A stretch of 64,000 nt of DNA from Aphrophora alni (taxonomy: Eukaryota; Arthropoda; Insecta; Hemiptera; Aphrophoridae): NCBI GenBank assembly GCA_963513935.1, contig OY740772.1:106117797-106181796 (forward strand), given 5' to 3'. The position numbers and the translations under genes were made by a program. Below the pieces are notes generated by a model. It did not search any database. It was not told the DNA's origin and saw nothing but the letters and a program-made list of their open reading frames with translations. Each line of letters opens with the position of its first letter. Position 1 is the stretch's first letter. Positions 53,201 to 62,924 of this stretch are shown here, piece after piece.

Positions 53201-56200
53201 GACACATTAAGAAACAGCTGAACACTGAGTGTAAATTCTAACCTACAAAAGGGGGTACTTTATCTCAGCATTCTAATATATATATTATAATAAGAAACAT
53301 CACACAATTTTTATGCTCTAAAAAAATGATTCTTAATAATTTATAATCAAATTTGTATTTTTCAAGTGAGTCCAGTTTTCAAAATAATGATAACAACAAA
53401 TATTATAACTATTTGGTGTTTAACTTTGTCTCAAATGTTTAATTTTTAATGGTGTAACATAATATATAAATAAATGAAATAATTAAATTTAAAAAATGGC
53501 CTAAATTAAACGTTATAATGTGACTAAAAATAAAAGACACCAGTGTCTAAATAAAGTAACTCACAAAATCCTTGTTAACCTTGGTCATAACCAAGAAAAG
53601 AGTTTCGATTGGGATTTTGGTTAACAGCATAAAAATATTTTCAATAAAATAATAATAGATAACACTAGTAATTATAATACAGAATTTTGTATTTTCATAA
53701 TAAATGTTTAGAATATAAGAGTATTGTGAATAAAGATACAGATCATAAGTGTAAAAGACAGTGAGATGACGATGGCGTTTGTTTCGCTATGCACTGTGGG
53801 TAGAGAGCATGGCATTCCCCCCCCCCCACTTCTTCTAGAGAGAATCAATAGGACAACCGTAGGATTAGCATCCTACATTAATACCTAGGAATGATTGTTT
53901 TTAATCATCAAATAAACAGTATAAAAAGTACTAGCAATAATTAGTGCATCATCATATTAAATTTAAAAAAGGAACAATTTATTGGTTTTAATAAATAGTT
54001 TTTTTTTTTTAATTAAAGATTATGAGAGATGGAAGTATTGCGCTCCAATAGAATAATATGGTGTATATAAGTGAACTATAAATAACATAACAAAAAATAA
54101 TAATAAAAAATAAAAAAATAAATAACAAAAAAATATCACATGGTAATATACTGTAACATTTTAGATAATGGTTTAGTTTTAAAGAAACTTTATAATCAAT
54201 GAGTAGTGGAATGAATGTATGTATTAGTAAGATGTGTTTTGTACAAAAACAATATACAGTATAACAAACACACAGAACACAATTCTCACAAAAAATACGC
54301 CTAAGTATCAGACACGTTTCAACGACAAGGCCGTCCTCTTCAGTGATACATGAGCTACACCAATCAAACTATAACTATTATAGTTATTTAGTTATAGTTT
54401 GATTGGTGTAGCTCGTGTATTACTGAAGAGGACGACCTTGTTATTGAAATGCGTCTGATATTTAGGCGTATTTTTTGTGAGAATTGTGTTCTGTGTGTTT
54501 GTTATACTGTATAATTTTTCTCATAAGTCAAGCTCAACATTTAATACAAAAAATATGTGTGAGTGAATATAACATGCATTAGTTCAAGATTTGTCTCCCT
54601 TGTTCAACTTGTGTGTGCTCATTATAGAACCTTTATTAAATTTAAATAATTAATAAAGTGGGAGATGTCAAGGATTGTTACGTGTACAGAATTGTGGCCA
54701 TAGACTAGACAACCATATGGCACGGGAAGTGTCAACAGGATAGGTTAGATTTCGGTCATTCTATTCCTTTGGGGTTGTTTTCCCTATTCAATTAAAAATA
54801 TTTTTAAAATAATAAATTTGTAAACAAAATAATAGAGTACATTTACAATGGTATCATTTAACAAATAAATCGAAATTTTAAACTAAATATTTTTAACATG
54901 AATTATTTAAAATTGGTCTTACAAAAGTAGTTTTACTGCTGTGTTTGAAGAAGAACTGTGGTTAATTTTGTAATATTTGTATTTATTGTAAAATTTTAAG
55001 TATTTTAACACATTTTAAAGCTATAAAATGTTTAACAAAAATGCTCCATTACTTCCCTCCTATAGGCTATGTACTTTCAATAATGATGTGGTAACAAATA
55101 ACCCATGGTAATTTTGCTTAGGCATAGGAATTTAAAAAATATCCAGTCTTTTTTAATACTAAATTACACTATTTGTATTTGATGTTAAAGACAATATTAG
55201 TTTTGTCTCTTTATCTGTAAATAAGAGTTTTATTGTTTACATGAATTATGATAGTTGATAGGACAGAATGTTTATTAAAACTGCACACTTTTTTTGAAAT
55301 ACATGTTTTAAATAAAAAAGTAAGAATATAAATTAAAAATATTTCTAAATATACAAATTAATAAGTTAAATAATTTCAAACAAACCTAATATTTATTTAA
55401 ATCTTGAAATAAGTAATAACAGTGATTAGAACAGAAAATGTTGGGAAAAAAATTAGAAAACAGTTCAGAATAACTGAAAAAAAATAAAAAATTAAAGAAG
55501 AATAATTTAAAGATTAGGAGTTGCTAACATTTACATAGTCCTGGAATACTTAAAAATATTGTTTTTATAAAATATAGTTGAAAACAATGGATTTTTTATT
55601 TTATTTTAAAAGCAAAAAACCTCTTGGTCATCATTGCCTTATAAACACTCGCCCTCGAATATTCTAATAGTGTCAGAAAAGAACAAGAGTTGGTCAAGGG
55701 AGACCTGAAAGGAAAGATGACATAGAGGGTTCTAACTCAAGACTACATACAAAAAGGTGTAGATCCTTTTATGTTCACTCGGGATTGTTAAGTACATACT
55801 CACTAAAGTTAACCCCCTAAGTACCAGAAACAATGGTAATAGCTTCATATCATATTCAGCATTAATTATACAAATTACGAAACTTAAAATATCAGTGTAT
55901 AAACAAATTTTAACATAATAAAAACAACTACAATAATTTGTTTAGTCTGTTATTTTAAATGAATAATCTAAATTTATATGAGAAGTGAAAGAAAAGATAT
56001 CAATAAGTCAACTCACCAATACAGTGATACCATTTTAAGCTATACTGAAAATATTACTGATTTCAAAACATGATTGAAAGTTTAAAACTACATTTTAACT
56101 TGTTATAAATACCTTATTTGGTTGTCTGTAGTCCATTAATTGTAGACATTGCAACAGATATCCTGCACCACATATAATACTAATATACAATAATTTATAA

Positions 56201-59200
56201 CTTAATACCATTTAAATACTTATTAACAGATCTAACAGGAAAGTATGACATGGGTCTTTCCATATTGAATATAATATAATAAAAGATGCTGGAATCAGAC
56301 TTTAGGAAATAACGAGGGGGGATGTTTTTAGTAGTCTGGACGCATTTGCTCCAGATTGCAAGCAGAGTCTGTCCAGAACCTTCATCATGGACAGACCTTG
56401 TACACTTGCCTTTACCTCCCTGTTATTAATGTTAGCACACAGTCTTGAGTCAGTAGAATTATCTTGATATATAAATGAACGCAAGTTAAAATTATACATT
56501 TGACTGCCTTATCAATGAATACCACACCTACATAGACATCAATTGAAATCTAGACTTATTACACAATGTTAAAAACTGAATTTCAATGAATATATTAGAA
56601 GAATTTCAAATTTACACAAATTAATAGTGTAACCTAAACAACATACTCAAAAACAAATTGAATCTTTCAATGAAACCTTATCTATGGCACAACAGCTAAA
56701 TTAAAATAAAGACGAATAATAACTCGGTGGGTATAACTTTGAACCTTCAATACGATAAAATGAACATTGTCGCAAATATCTATCAGTCGCACACTGTTTG
56801 TGTTATGTGTTAAATACTGTGCTAGATAAAGCCAACAGTGTTTGGTGAAACAGCTGTAGCATCGTTTACAATGACCTGTTGCCTGATGAAGCCGACTGTA
56901 ATTGGTGTAACAGCTGTAGCAACGTCTACAATGACCCAAATAAGGTATTTATAGTCATTAAAAACTACACTCCATTTAATAAATAATTATATATAAATGA
57001 GAACAATGGTAAATTTGAAATGAATTTCACCTTCAAATTTTTCTTTTTTGGTCCAACAAGATGTAACAGGAAGTAATTCAACATAGCTGCAATTCTGTCC
57101 ACCATGGTTGAATGACAAAATATACTGCTTATTTCAGAGGTTAGGTATTCTAGTGTCAAAATTGTCTCTTTGCCCAAAATGTTGTTTATCCTGTTCAATA
57201 AGTCAATCCATGTATTATATATATATATAATAAAAAACTTATAAACTAAACTAAAATAAAATGCAGGACATATTATAAAAATTAACCTCGCTATCTGTCC
57301 AGTTTGTTCAAAATACGCTTCGTTACGTTCTTGTTCTTGTACTGGCATCACTCCCCACTCTCCGTTATCTCTATAAAATACAAAATAAAGTATTTAGAAA
57401 AAAATGTTTTTTCTTCCTAAATTGATAGTTTAAAATATATTTTACACTACAACCTACATGATAAGCACTATAAGTTAGCAATTTAAGACATTATTGACAT
57501 ATTATATGAAAGTGGTCTACTAGTTAGTTTGGTTGAGGAAATTATTGAAGAAATGGATACAGCAAAGTTCCTTGTTTTGACTATAGATAATCAATTAACT
57601 TGGAAGCAACATACAGATGGTATATGTAGAAAACTATGTTCAGACATATATATGATAAAGACAGTGAAAACATTTGGCATGGTTAGTACCCAGATGTTAC
57701 TATGCGCTAATTTTTCCTTACTTAAATTATGAAATTTCCACATGAGGAAACTCAACAAGTAAACAATTTAAAATGAGTATTCACTCTACAAAAAAGAGCT
57801 CGCAGATTTATTGCTAGCCTAAGCCAAATGGAATCTTTTAAATGAGCATTTAAGGACCTGTCAATGTATGTAAATATTTGAAGTCATTTTGTACTTACAA
57901 TTTAAATATATGCCTACTCTTAAAAGACAAGTGCATAGATAATTATACAAGGAAAGTGAGTGAACTCCAACATAGACGGTATAAGCTTGAAAGGCACAAA
58001 AAACTGCCAAGTCAACATTGGTGTTATTCTTATGAATAAGCTCCTTTACACAATAATATAAATTCAAGAGAAAAGTCATTCAAAACAGTCTGAAAAAGTT
58101 ATTACTTTTTAGAACCTTTTATTTGGTGAGGAGTTTCTCAGCCACAACTGGGCAAATAGTCATTATTAATTATAAGAATTGCATTGTTGTTTATTTGTTT
58201 ATGGCCTATTTATTTAAAACAATGTATTTCTATAATTTGGTGTCTTGTCTTTTAACAATTAAAAGATAAATTAAACCATTTTTTTTTATTGTTAAAGATT
58301 ATATCTTATTTCTACGTGAATGAGAATAGTAAATTTGATATCAATAACATTTGGAAAATAAGTATGATAAAACAGTTAAGAAACAAAAATTGTTATTATT
58401 TTCCACACAGTTTTTTGTATTTTAAATAAAAGTACTTTAGCAAAGGCTGATAATCAAAATCAGCATTCTAAAATTCTTGTGAAAAATAGTTACATAAAAA
58501 AAATGTTTCCCCTAGTTGGATAAGAACTGATGGTGATTTGAAATTTACTTAATTTTGACAGCTTCTCTGACTTGTATATATTAAAATATTGTTTTACCAC
58601 ACAATTCCTTTCACATAGCTCTCAAATTTGAAAATTCAGTGTTTTCAAGCTTTCCTTGGTGGTTTAAGATTCACTCATTCAAATGTCCGGGTACTTTATT
58701 TATTTCGTTATAAATATAAGAAGATTATTTAAGCAATACTATTATTTACATTTTATAGGTGTTACATATGTTTAAGAATTCTGTGTTGTTGATAACACTA
58801 TAATACTGTTTTTTATTGGCTAATAAACACCCAGTACTAATAAGCAGTTCTATAAATATACACATTTTCAGGAGCGGAACCTCAAAGCAGTGTTCTAGGA
58901 CCAATCTTATACCTGTTATCTGCTATATACTGGAGACACCACAATTCCAAGAAGAAACAATGGCTACATATGCCAATGATACTGCCATTCTGACTGTAGG
59001 AGAGTCTATAGAAAAGCAACAGGGACATGGCACAGAGCTCAAGACAGATCAATTTATGGACCAAAAAGTGATATATAAAACTGAACGAGACTAAATCAGC
59101 TCATATTAACTTCACAAATAGGCAGATTGAGAATATTTTGGTGCCCGTCAATATGGAAATGGTACCAAAAATAAAAGAGAAAGTGTGTGAGAATGTTTCT

Positions 59201-62200
59201 CGGTGAGAAATTAATTTGGAAGGCACATGTAAAGAAGAAAACGCAGTTTAACACCAATTATAAGAAATTTTACTGAGCCTGGATAACAAATTTTTCATTT
59301 ATAAGCCAGTCTGGACTGCCACTTTAGGGCTACACGAAGAAGACCAAGTTCAAATAATTCAGAACTTTCAACATAAGATAATCAGAGGCTTTATAAAATG
59401 TCCTGTGGTATATTCGCAACTGCTTTTATAGAGACCTGAAAGTGATTAGTCAATGAAGACATCTTATCTGCGGCTTGGAGCAGAGACAACAAGACCATGT
59501 GAATGTCACTGTAAGGCAGCTATTGGACACTAAGGACATCATATTAAGACTGAACCTATGGACCTTATGATTTAGTGTTACACACTTTGAAAACTGCATA
59601 ATGGTTCCAATCTTTACATAGCTCTTCTATGGAATTACTTCAAACTCAGAGTGATATACTAAATAAATTGTAGCTGGGGTGTAGTAATAATAAAATTATA
59701 TATAATTAAAAAATATATTACAGAGATTTTGAAGATTTGAAAAATTAGAAATATGTGACAGCTTTTTGCAGACAGGAAACAAATTTTATACGGTATTTAA
59801 ATTAAAAGTATTTCAACGAATCAAAGAGTTGAAAGAATCCATCATAAAATGTAATAGTAAATGCAATTGAAATATAAAGATAACTTTCCGAATTCAAAAG
59901 ACAGTTTGTTCCGAGAGAAGTACTTGCCAAAATAAATACCTGCACTAATACTAATAGACTGTAGAATGTTTATTGTTTTTAAGAAAAAGGAAATATTCTT
60001 AAATTTTTTAATAAAATTGTAATTGTAAATTTTGAAATTATATAATCCATTTTTTAAATGTATATTAATTTTATATATTATAATTTTAAAACCAAACATA
60101 ACATATGATTTACATATTTTGGGCAAAGTACAAATATTAACAAAATACAAAACAAAAACTACCTTGCTGCCTGCAAGTTTCTTAATGTTGCCATATGAGA
60201 AAGTGCTTCATCCAATAAAAATACACCATCATTCATCAGTAGATTTATAAAACGCAAGAACAATGGAGGATTTACTGCTTCCATGTTTTCTTCAGCGTAT
60301 GCCGCCAGCTTTCTGAAATAATTTGAAGAAAAGTGGTTTTAAGTCAAATTAAAGAGTATTTTTATAATTTGTAATATATATAAACTTATGATGTATGTCA
60401 ACTTTAGGCACAAACTGGATACAAAATAGATGTTAAATTATTGAATAAAGATATCTTGAAAAAATCAATAATTGGAAACAAGTGAAAAGTAATCAAATAA
60501 AAATAGATTGTAACAACTTTTTATACAAGTTATGTAAATTTAATAAAACAAGAAACCGAATTGTTAAACGCCAATGTTGTTGTGTCTGGAGCTTTGTGTT
60601 ATGCTCTTGCATGCTTCCCTTGTAACACCCCATCTTCACAACAAGTTCCCACTAATCTCCCCTCCTGCATAGCCTACATCTCATATTAGAACACACAAGT
60701 TGTACTCATTGTTGAAAATACATTAGAGATCTCCTACATGATCTAAAACATCATACATTAAGAGTGAATTATTCTAACTGATTGCAGGATATTGTAGGTA
60801 ATTCGACAATGTAAACGAAGTGAACAATCGATTGTTTATAATTGTTAAGTTTAATAAAAATAGGTCGACTGCTCTCTGTAGTCCGCATTTACCAATAATC
60901 TGACTAGGCCTACTTGCTTCTGAAGCTTATGGTATTGCACTAATTTTATTACAATTGCATCAAAGAAAAAAATCATATCTGATTATACTTTAAAATATCC
61001 AAAGTAAATCTCACAAATGAAAATGGCAATAGTGGTTTTTAATTGCTTATCAAAGAAATTACTTTGGAAATTTTTTTACTAATTTCGTCAACATGATAAT
61101 TCCATTTAAGACTAGAATCAATATGAATAGCCAATAATTTAACACCAGTCCTACAATTATCAGCTGAGAAAGTAATTACTTTAGACTTTTTATCATTTAA
61201 AAACAAATTATTGGCCACAAGCCATATATCTACTTTACTCAAAGTCTCCTCCGTAATGTCACCTAACAACTTCAACTCAGTATAGCTATTAACAATAATT
61301 GTATTGTAATCCGCAAATTACAAAACAAAAGCAGATATTATATTACAATGCAGCCATTAACATACACAAAAAATAAAATAAATGGGCCCAAAATGGAGCC
61401 CTGAGGTAATGTCGTACTATGGAGTTATTTATCCTCATTTAATATCTGGAATTATTTTTTGTGGCAACTCCTCAATAAATGAGATGCTGAGTGTGTTATG
61501 TTTACAGAAAATAAACCATTAGAACCATAGTGGGGTTTAAAAAGAATGACATCCTGCATAGAAGCTTTTAAGGAATTAAGGATTCTATTTTTTCCATGTT
61601 TATTAGAGTATAATTCATTATTGGATAAAATATCATAATATATTACACAGCATGGATTTTAACGATTATAATACAAGAAATTCTAACATTTAAGACACCA
61701 GTCAAAAAGCAAAAGTTGTCAAAAAAACTTCCTTCTCATCAGGTTTTGAATTTATAAATAAACTTCCAAATTATTTAAGACTGAGAATAGATTTTGCGAA
61801 AATTAAAAACAGCCTAAGATGACTTTTTGACAAAACCTTTTACTAGGTGAGCGAGTTCATACACTATACTTGGTGACTTTTATAAACATAATGATGTGGG
61901 GAGAGTACCCTCCTCTGTATTTTTCTGCTGCATAGAATCATTTATACATTTTTTGTAATCTGGTAGCTTGGATGTGACAGCTAAAATGTTTAAAAAAATG
62001 TATTTGTTGTTTATTAAATAAAAAAAGTTTATTAATGCTTGACTAATTACGTTTTCTCATTTTAGTATTAGTGGTTGAATGGCTTGTATTTATATGTTTT
62101 GACTTGGCTAAACAAAATATTTTGTAATTGAGGTTGTAAATAAAAACGAAATGAAATGGTATAATGTTAATTTGAAACACTTCCTTCCCCACCATATGAT

Positions 62201-62541
62201 ATCTCAAGGGTTAAAAAAATTAACTGACTGTAATATGACTTTTTTACTGACTTAGTACATTTCTTGTAAATACAAAGCATTTAACAACTTCTCAGTATGT
62301 TAAAGCTACTGAGAACTACAAATTAATTGTACATCAGTCTTAATATTTTCAAACAGCTATAGAATAATTGTTTATGATTTAAAGAGAAAACTTACTTGAA
62401 AGATAATCTTTGTTCCTCAAGACTCCACAGATATCTCATGACTGTGTACATTGGTCTTCGATAGTTAAATTTTTGCTCAAAACTCACACTTTGCCCAGTC
62501 ATTTCAATGCTAACAAATACATCCAGTAGAGCCTCTACAAT
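47120..62541 (-). CDS. Ube4a: Ubiquitin conjugation factor E4 A (UBE4A), 3' seven exons
   Basis: A U-box ubiquitin ligase/E4 factor that extends ubiquitin chains on substrates of the ubiquitin-proteasome system; it acts in the cytosol and nucleus. Exons in transcript order are 62541-62396, 60312-60163, 57370-57287, 57190-57031, 52635-52473, 49249-49045 and 47249-47120. All are GT-AG with matching phases, and together give 345 codons plus a stop. The first five are the end of the Ufd2 core; the last two carry the U-box ([20 protein letters not shown] ... [16 protein letters not shown] ... [14 protein letters not shown]). PLTMD after the PFNR and the ending WVAERK fit UBE4A better than UBE4B. 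The 5' exons lie past base 64000. The gene is convergent with the MMP gene, with stops about 13.3 kb apart. Confidence 0.93.
47520..47945 (-). repeat. Two R2-family copies in tandem, reverse orientation
   Basis: Copy 1 (about 47520-47730) and copy 2 (about 47735-47945) both carry 'ctctttcatctttc/t', 'tctctcttgac.aac' and 'tttataaagtgatgat'. They lie in the last UBE4A intron. A 116-codon open frame across the junction is an artefact. Confidence 0.65.
48165..49008. mobile_element. 844-bp piggyBac-like non-autonomous element, TTAA-flanked
   Basis: The ends CCCTTCCCAAGCGGC and GCGTGCGAAGGG are imperfect inverted repeats and each abuts TTAA (48161-48164 and 49009-49012). It lies in the last UBE4A intron. 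A GC-rich core (48300-48490) holds a 63-codon frame of no recognised family. The ends differ from those at 35806, so this is a second family. Confidence 0.75.
49045..49249 (-). CDS. Ube4a: UBE4A exon: linker helix and first half of U-box
   Basis: The acceptor is atttttag and the donor GCAAG|gtaaat. It encodes [19 protein letters not shown], then [38 protein letters not shown]. The U-box signature 'P..[10 protein letters not shown].DPV.LPss..vDRsTI' is intact. Confidence 0.95.
49570..50110 (-). repeat. R1-family dispersed repeat
   Basis: Reverse orientation: 'atcatggtaacttatccagc', 'gtttaaaacagttgataaac', 'ccaatagggttctacatgag', 'caaatttcatgttcc'. It lies in a UBE4A intron and is one of the longest R1 copies. 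Confidence 0.5.
50110..51680. other. UBE4A intron DNA, nothing recognised
   Basis: AT-rich, with poly-A runs near 50400 and 50590. Short open frames on both strands (50863-51048, 51309-51615) match no family that I know. Confidence 0.55.
51690..52095 (-). pseudogene. DDE transposase relic, catalytic-Asp region
   Basis: The reverse-strand frame reads [20 protein letters not shown] then WIGGG, and further on [17 protein letters not shown] and [12 protein letters not shown]. It corresponds to 'FQQDgA.pHya..v...L...f...WIGRgg......SPDLtp.DFfLWGylKe.V' of mariner-like transposases. The second catalytic Asp is Asn (SPNL) and several frameshifts are present. It is dead. Confidence 0.65.
52473..52635 (-). 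CDS. Ube4a: UBE4A exon: Ufd2 core, C-terminal part
   Basis: The acceptor is cctgttacag... read as ttacag|GTAAAG and the donor TTGG|gtaggt. It encodes [25 protein letters not shown], then [24 protein letters not shown]. The '[11 protein letters not shown].lF' stretch is highly conserved in E4 factors. Phase 0 entry follows NLK of the previous exon. Confidence 0.93.
52880..53270 (+). pseudogene. Jockey-like LINE RNase H / C-terminal relic
   Basis: It reads [20 protein letters not shown] then KAKTLLEFS, and after frameshifts [17 protein letters not shown] and LLTDTLRNS. This matches the C-terminus of Jockey/R1 ORF2 ('W........t....k.f......a..Ll.lsr...r.l..lLTGH..l..Hl...g......CR.C...dEt..H'). 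It lies in a UBE4A intron, antisense to the gene. Confidence 0.55.
53280..54250. other. UBE4A intron DNA, nothing recognised
   Basis: AT-rich with a poly-C run near 53818. No protein or repeat family was recognised. Confidence 0.55.
54305..54349 (-). ncRNA. Hammerhead-ribozyme-like motif, full core (left arm)
   Basis: Reverse strand: stem I GTATCA / TGATAC (six perfect pairs), CTGAAGA, stem-loop II GACG..CGTT, GAA, mini stem III ACGTGT, C at the cleavage position. Every conserved core base fits the hammerhead consensus. The very short stem III resembles the minimal hammerheads of Penelope-like elements, thought to work as dimers. Confidence 0.62.
54417..54461 (+). ncRNA. Hammerhead-ribozyme-like motif, full core (right arm)
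   Basis: Stem I GTATTA / TGATAT (with two wobble pairs), CTGAAGA, stem-loop II GACGA..TTATT, GAA, mini stem III ATGCGT, C at the cleavage position. Changes relative to the left arm keep stem I paired through wobbles, which argues that the fold was under selection or inherited recently. Confidence 0.6.
54520..55600. other. UBE4A intron DNA, nothing recognised
   Basis: AT-rich; no protein, RNA or repeat family was recognised. Confidence 0.55.
55600..55810 (+). repeat. R2-family dispersed repeat, nearly full length
   Basis: It begins 'aaaagcaaaaaacctcttgg' then 'tcatcattgccttataaaca', continues 'aagagttggtcaagggag' and 'gtgtagatcc', and ends near 'gggattgttaagtac'. Confidence 0.65.
56817..56923 (+). 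ncRNA. Tandem pair of hammerhead-like motifs, 60-bp period
   Basis: Copy 1 (about 56819-56862) has hairpin GCCAA..TTGGT, GAA, ACAGCTGT, A, and stem I GTGC / GCAT, but CTGATGA is changed to TAGATAA. Copy 2 (56878-56923) has stem I GTTGC / GCAAC, intact CTGATGA, the same hairpin, and GTA where GAA is expected. The repeats start exactly 60 bp apart. Each copy has one damaged core element, so neither should cleave as it stands. Confidence 0.6.
57031..57190 (-). CDS. Ube4a: UBE4A exon: Ufd2 core
   Basis: The acceptor is attgaacag and the donor TTGAAG|gtgaaa. It encodes [20 protein letters not shown] then [26 protein letters not shown]. '[13 protein letters not shown]..nLKV' is a hallmark of UBE4A. 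It is separated from the next upstream exon by a 96-bp intron. Confidence 0.94.
57287..57370 (-). CDS. Ube4a: UBE4A short exon: Ufd2 core
   Basis: The acceptor is tattttatag and the donor GCGAG|gttaat (a weak GT site). It encodes [27 protein letters not shown] and ends with AG that the next exon completes to Arg. The only frame without a stop is the one fixed by neighbouring exons, which confirms both junctions. Confidence 0.9.
57520..58140 (+). pseudogene. LINE reverse-transcriptase relic (thumb to C-terminus)
   Basis: The frame reads [20 protein letters not shown] then [17 protein letters not shown], the 'tkfLGl.iD..LtWk.Hi..l..kl.s..y.ir' block after the RT active site. Degraded parts follow: [12 protein letters not shown] and a possible 'FYLVRSF' tail near 58115. 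It lies in a UBE4A intron, antisense to the gene. Confidence 0.65.
58860..59580 (+). pseudogene. Jockey-like LINE reverse-transcriptase relic (YADD region)
   Basis: It reads [13 protein letters not shown], then in shifted frames [22 protein letters not shown], then [19 protein letters not shown] and [16 protein letters not shown]. This is the fingers-palm-thumb order of Jockey RT ('PQGSvLGP.lY.l...D.p.......fADDtAil ... LN..Ks..i.Ft.r'). YADD has become YAND, and there are many frameshifts. 58140-58860 shows nothing recognised. Confidence 0.65.
60163..60312 (-). CDS. Ube4a: UBE4A exon: Ufd2 core
   Basis: The acceptor is attatttcag and the donor GCAAG|gtagtt. It encodes [40 protein letters not shown]. 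'[15 protein letters not shown].ifLLDEAl' is one of the most conserved Ufd2-core stretches. Forty-nine full codons; phase matches both neighbours. Confidence 0.95.
61030..61420 (-). pseudogene. LINE reverse-transcriptase relic (active-site region)
   Basis: Reverse strand: [18 protein letters not shown], then [16 protein letters not shown] (FADD changed to FADY), [20 protein letters not shown] and [20 protein letters not shown]. The motif order is that of non-LTR RT domains. The lost catalytic Asp and a frameshift show it is dead. It lies in the UBE4A intron, sense orientation. Confidence 0.75.
61690..61870 (+). pseudogene. LINE ORF2 C-terminal tail relic
   Basis: It reads [20 protein letters not shown] then a stop, and LFDKTFY. 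It is the same tail type as at 21250-21405 (FINKLP ... L...FYsvs.F), but in opposite orientation to the RT piece 270 bp away. These are therefore two separate insertions or one with an inversion. Confidence 0.6.
62396..62541 (-). CDS. Ube4a: UBE4A exon: Ufd2 core, most upstream exon seen
   Basis: The acceptor is tttgtttcag and the donor TTCAA|gtaagt. It encodes [39 protein letters not shown]. '[12 protein letters not shown].v.rYlW' is highly conserved in UBE4A. Entry is phase 0; the preceding exon was not recognised in 62542-64000. Confidence 0.95.
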
Positions 62542-62811
62542 CTGAAACAAAAAAGGTTTCCCGCTTTTGATGACATTGAAATTTCAAAATTTTTTCGTAT
62601 AACCTAAACATTCAAAAATTTAAGGATGTCTTTATATATTTCAGTTTTTATTCTCCTGGAGGACCAATTAATTCATGGTATAGAACTAGTAATCTAATAA
62701 ATACTCTCTAGTAAGTAATTACTTTGAAATGTTACAATGTATAAAAATTGAACAGTAACAAATAAATAATTAGTATAACTATAAAAAAAGTGCAATAATA
62801 AGTTAAAATAT

Positions 62812-62924
<113 letters not shown>

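Larger units (their letters stand above)
54253..54513. mobile_element. 261-bp near-perfect palindrome (foldback) with two hammerhead-like motifs
   Basis: Arms of about 120 bp run from 'tatacagtataacaaacac' inward through 'ctacaccaatcaaactataa' and their reverse complement, around a centre of under 20 bp. Divergence between arms is about 8-10%. Each arm carries a 45-nt hammerhead-like motif pointing outward. The layout resembles two inverted terminal repeats of a retroelement joined head to head. Confidence 0.85.

Noticed and set aside
59842..60250. 72-102 codon frames overlapping a UBE4A exon edge
   Set aside because: They are AT-rich shadows of intron sequence; the true exon is 60163-60312 in another frame.
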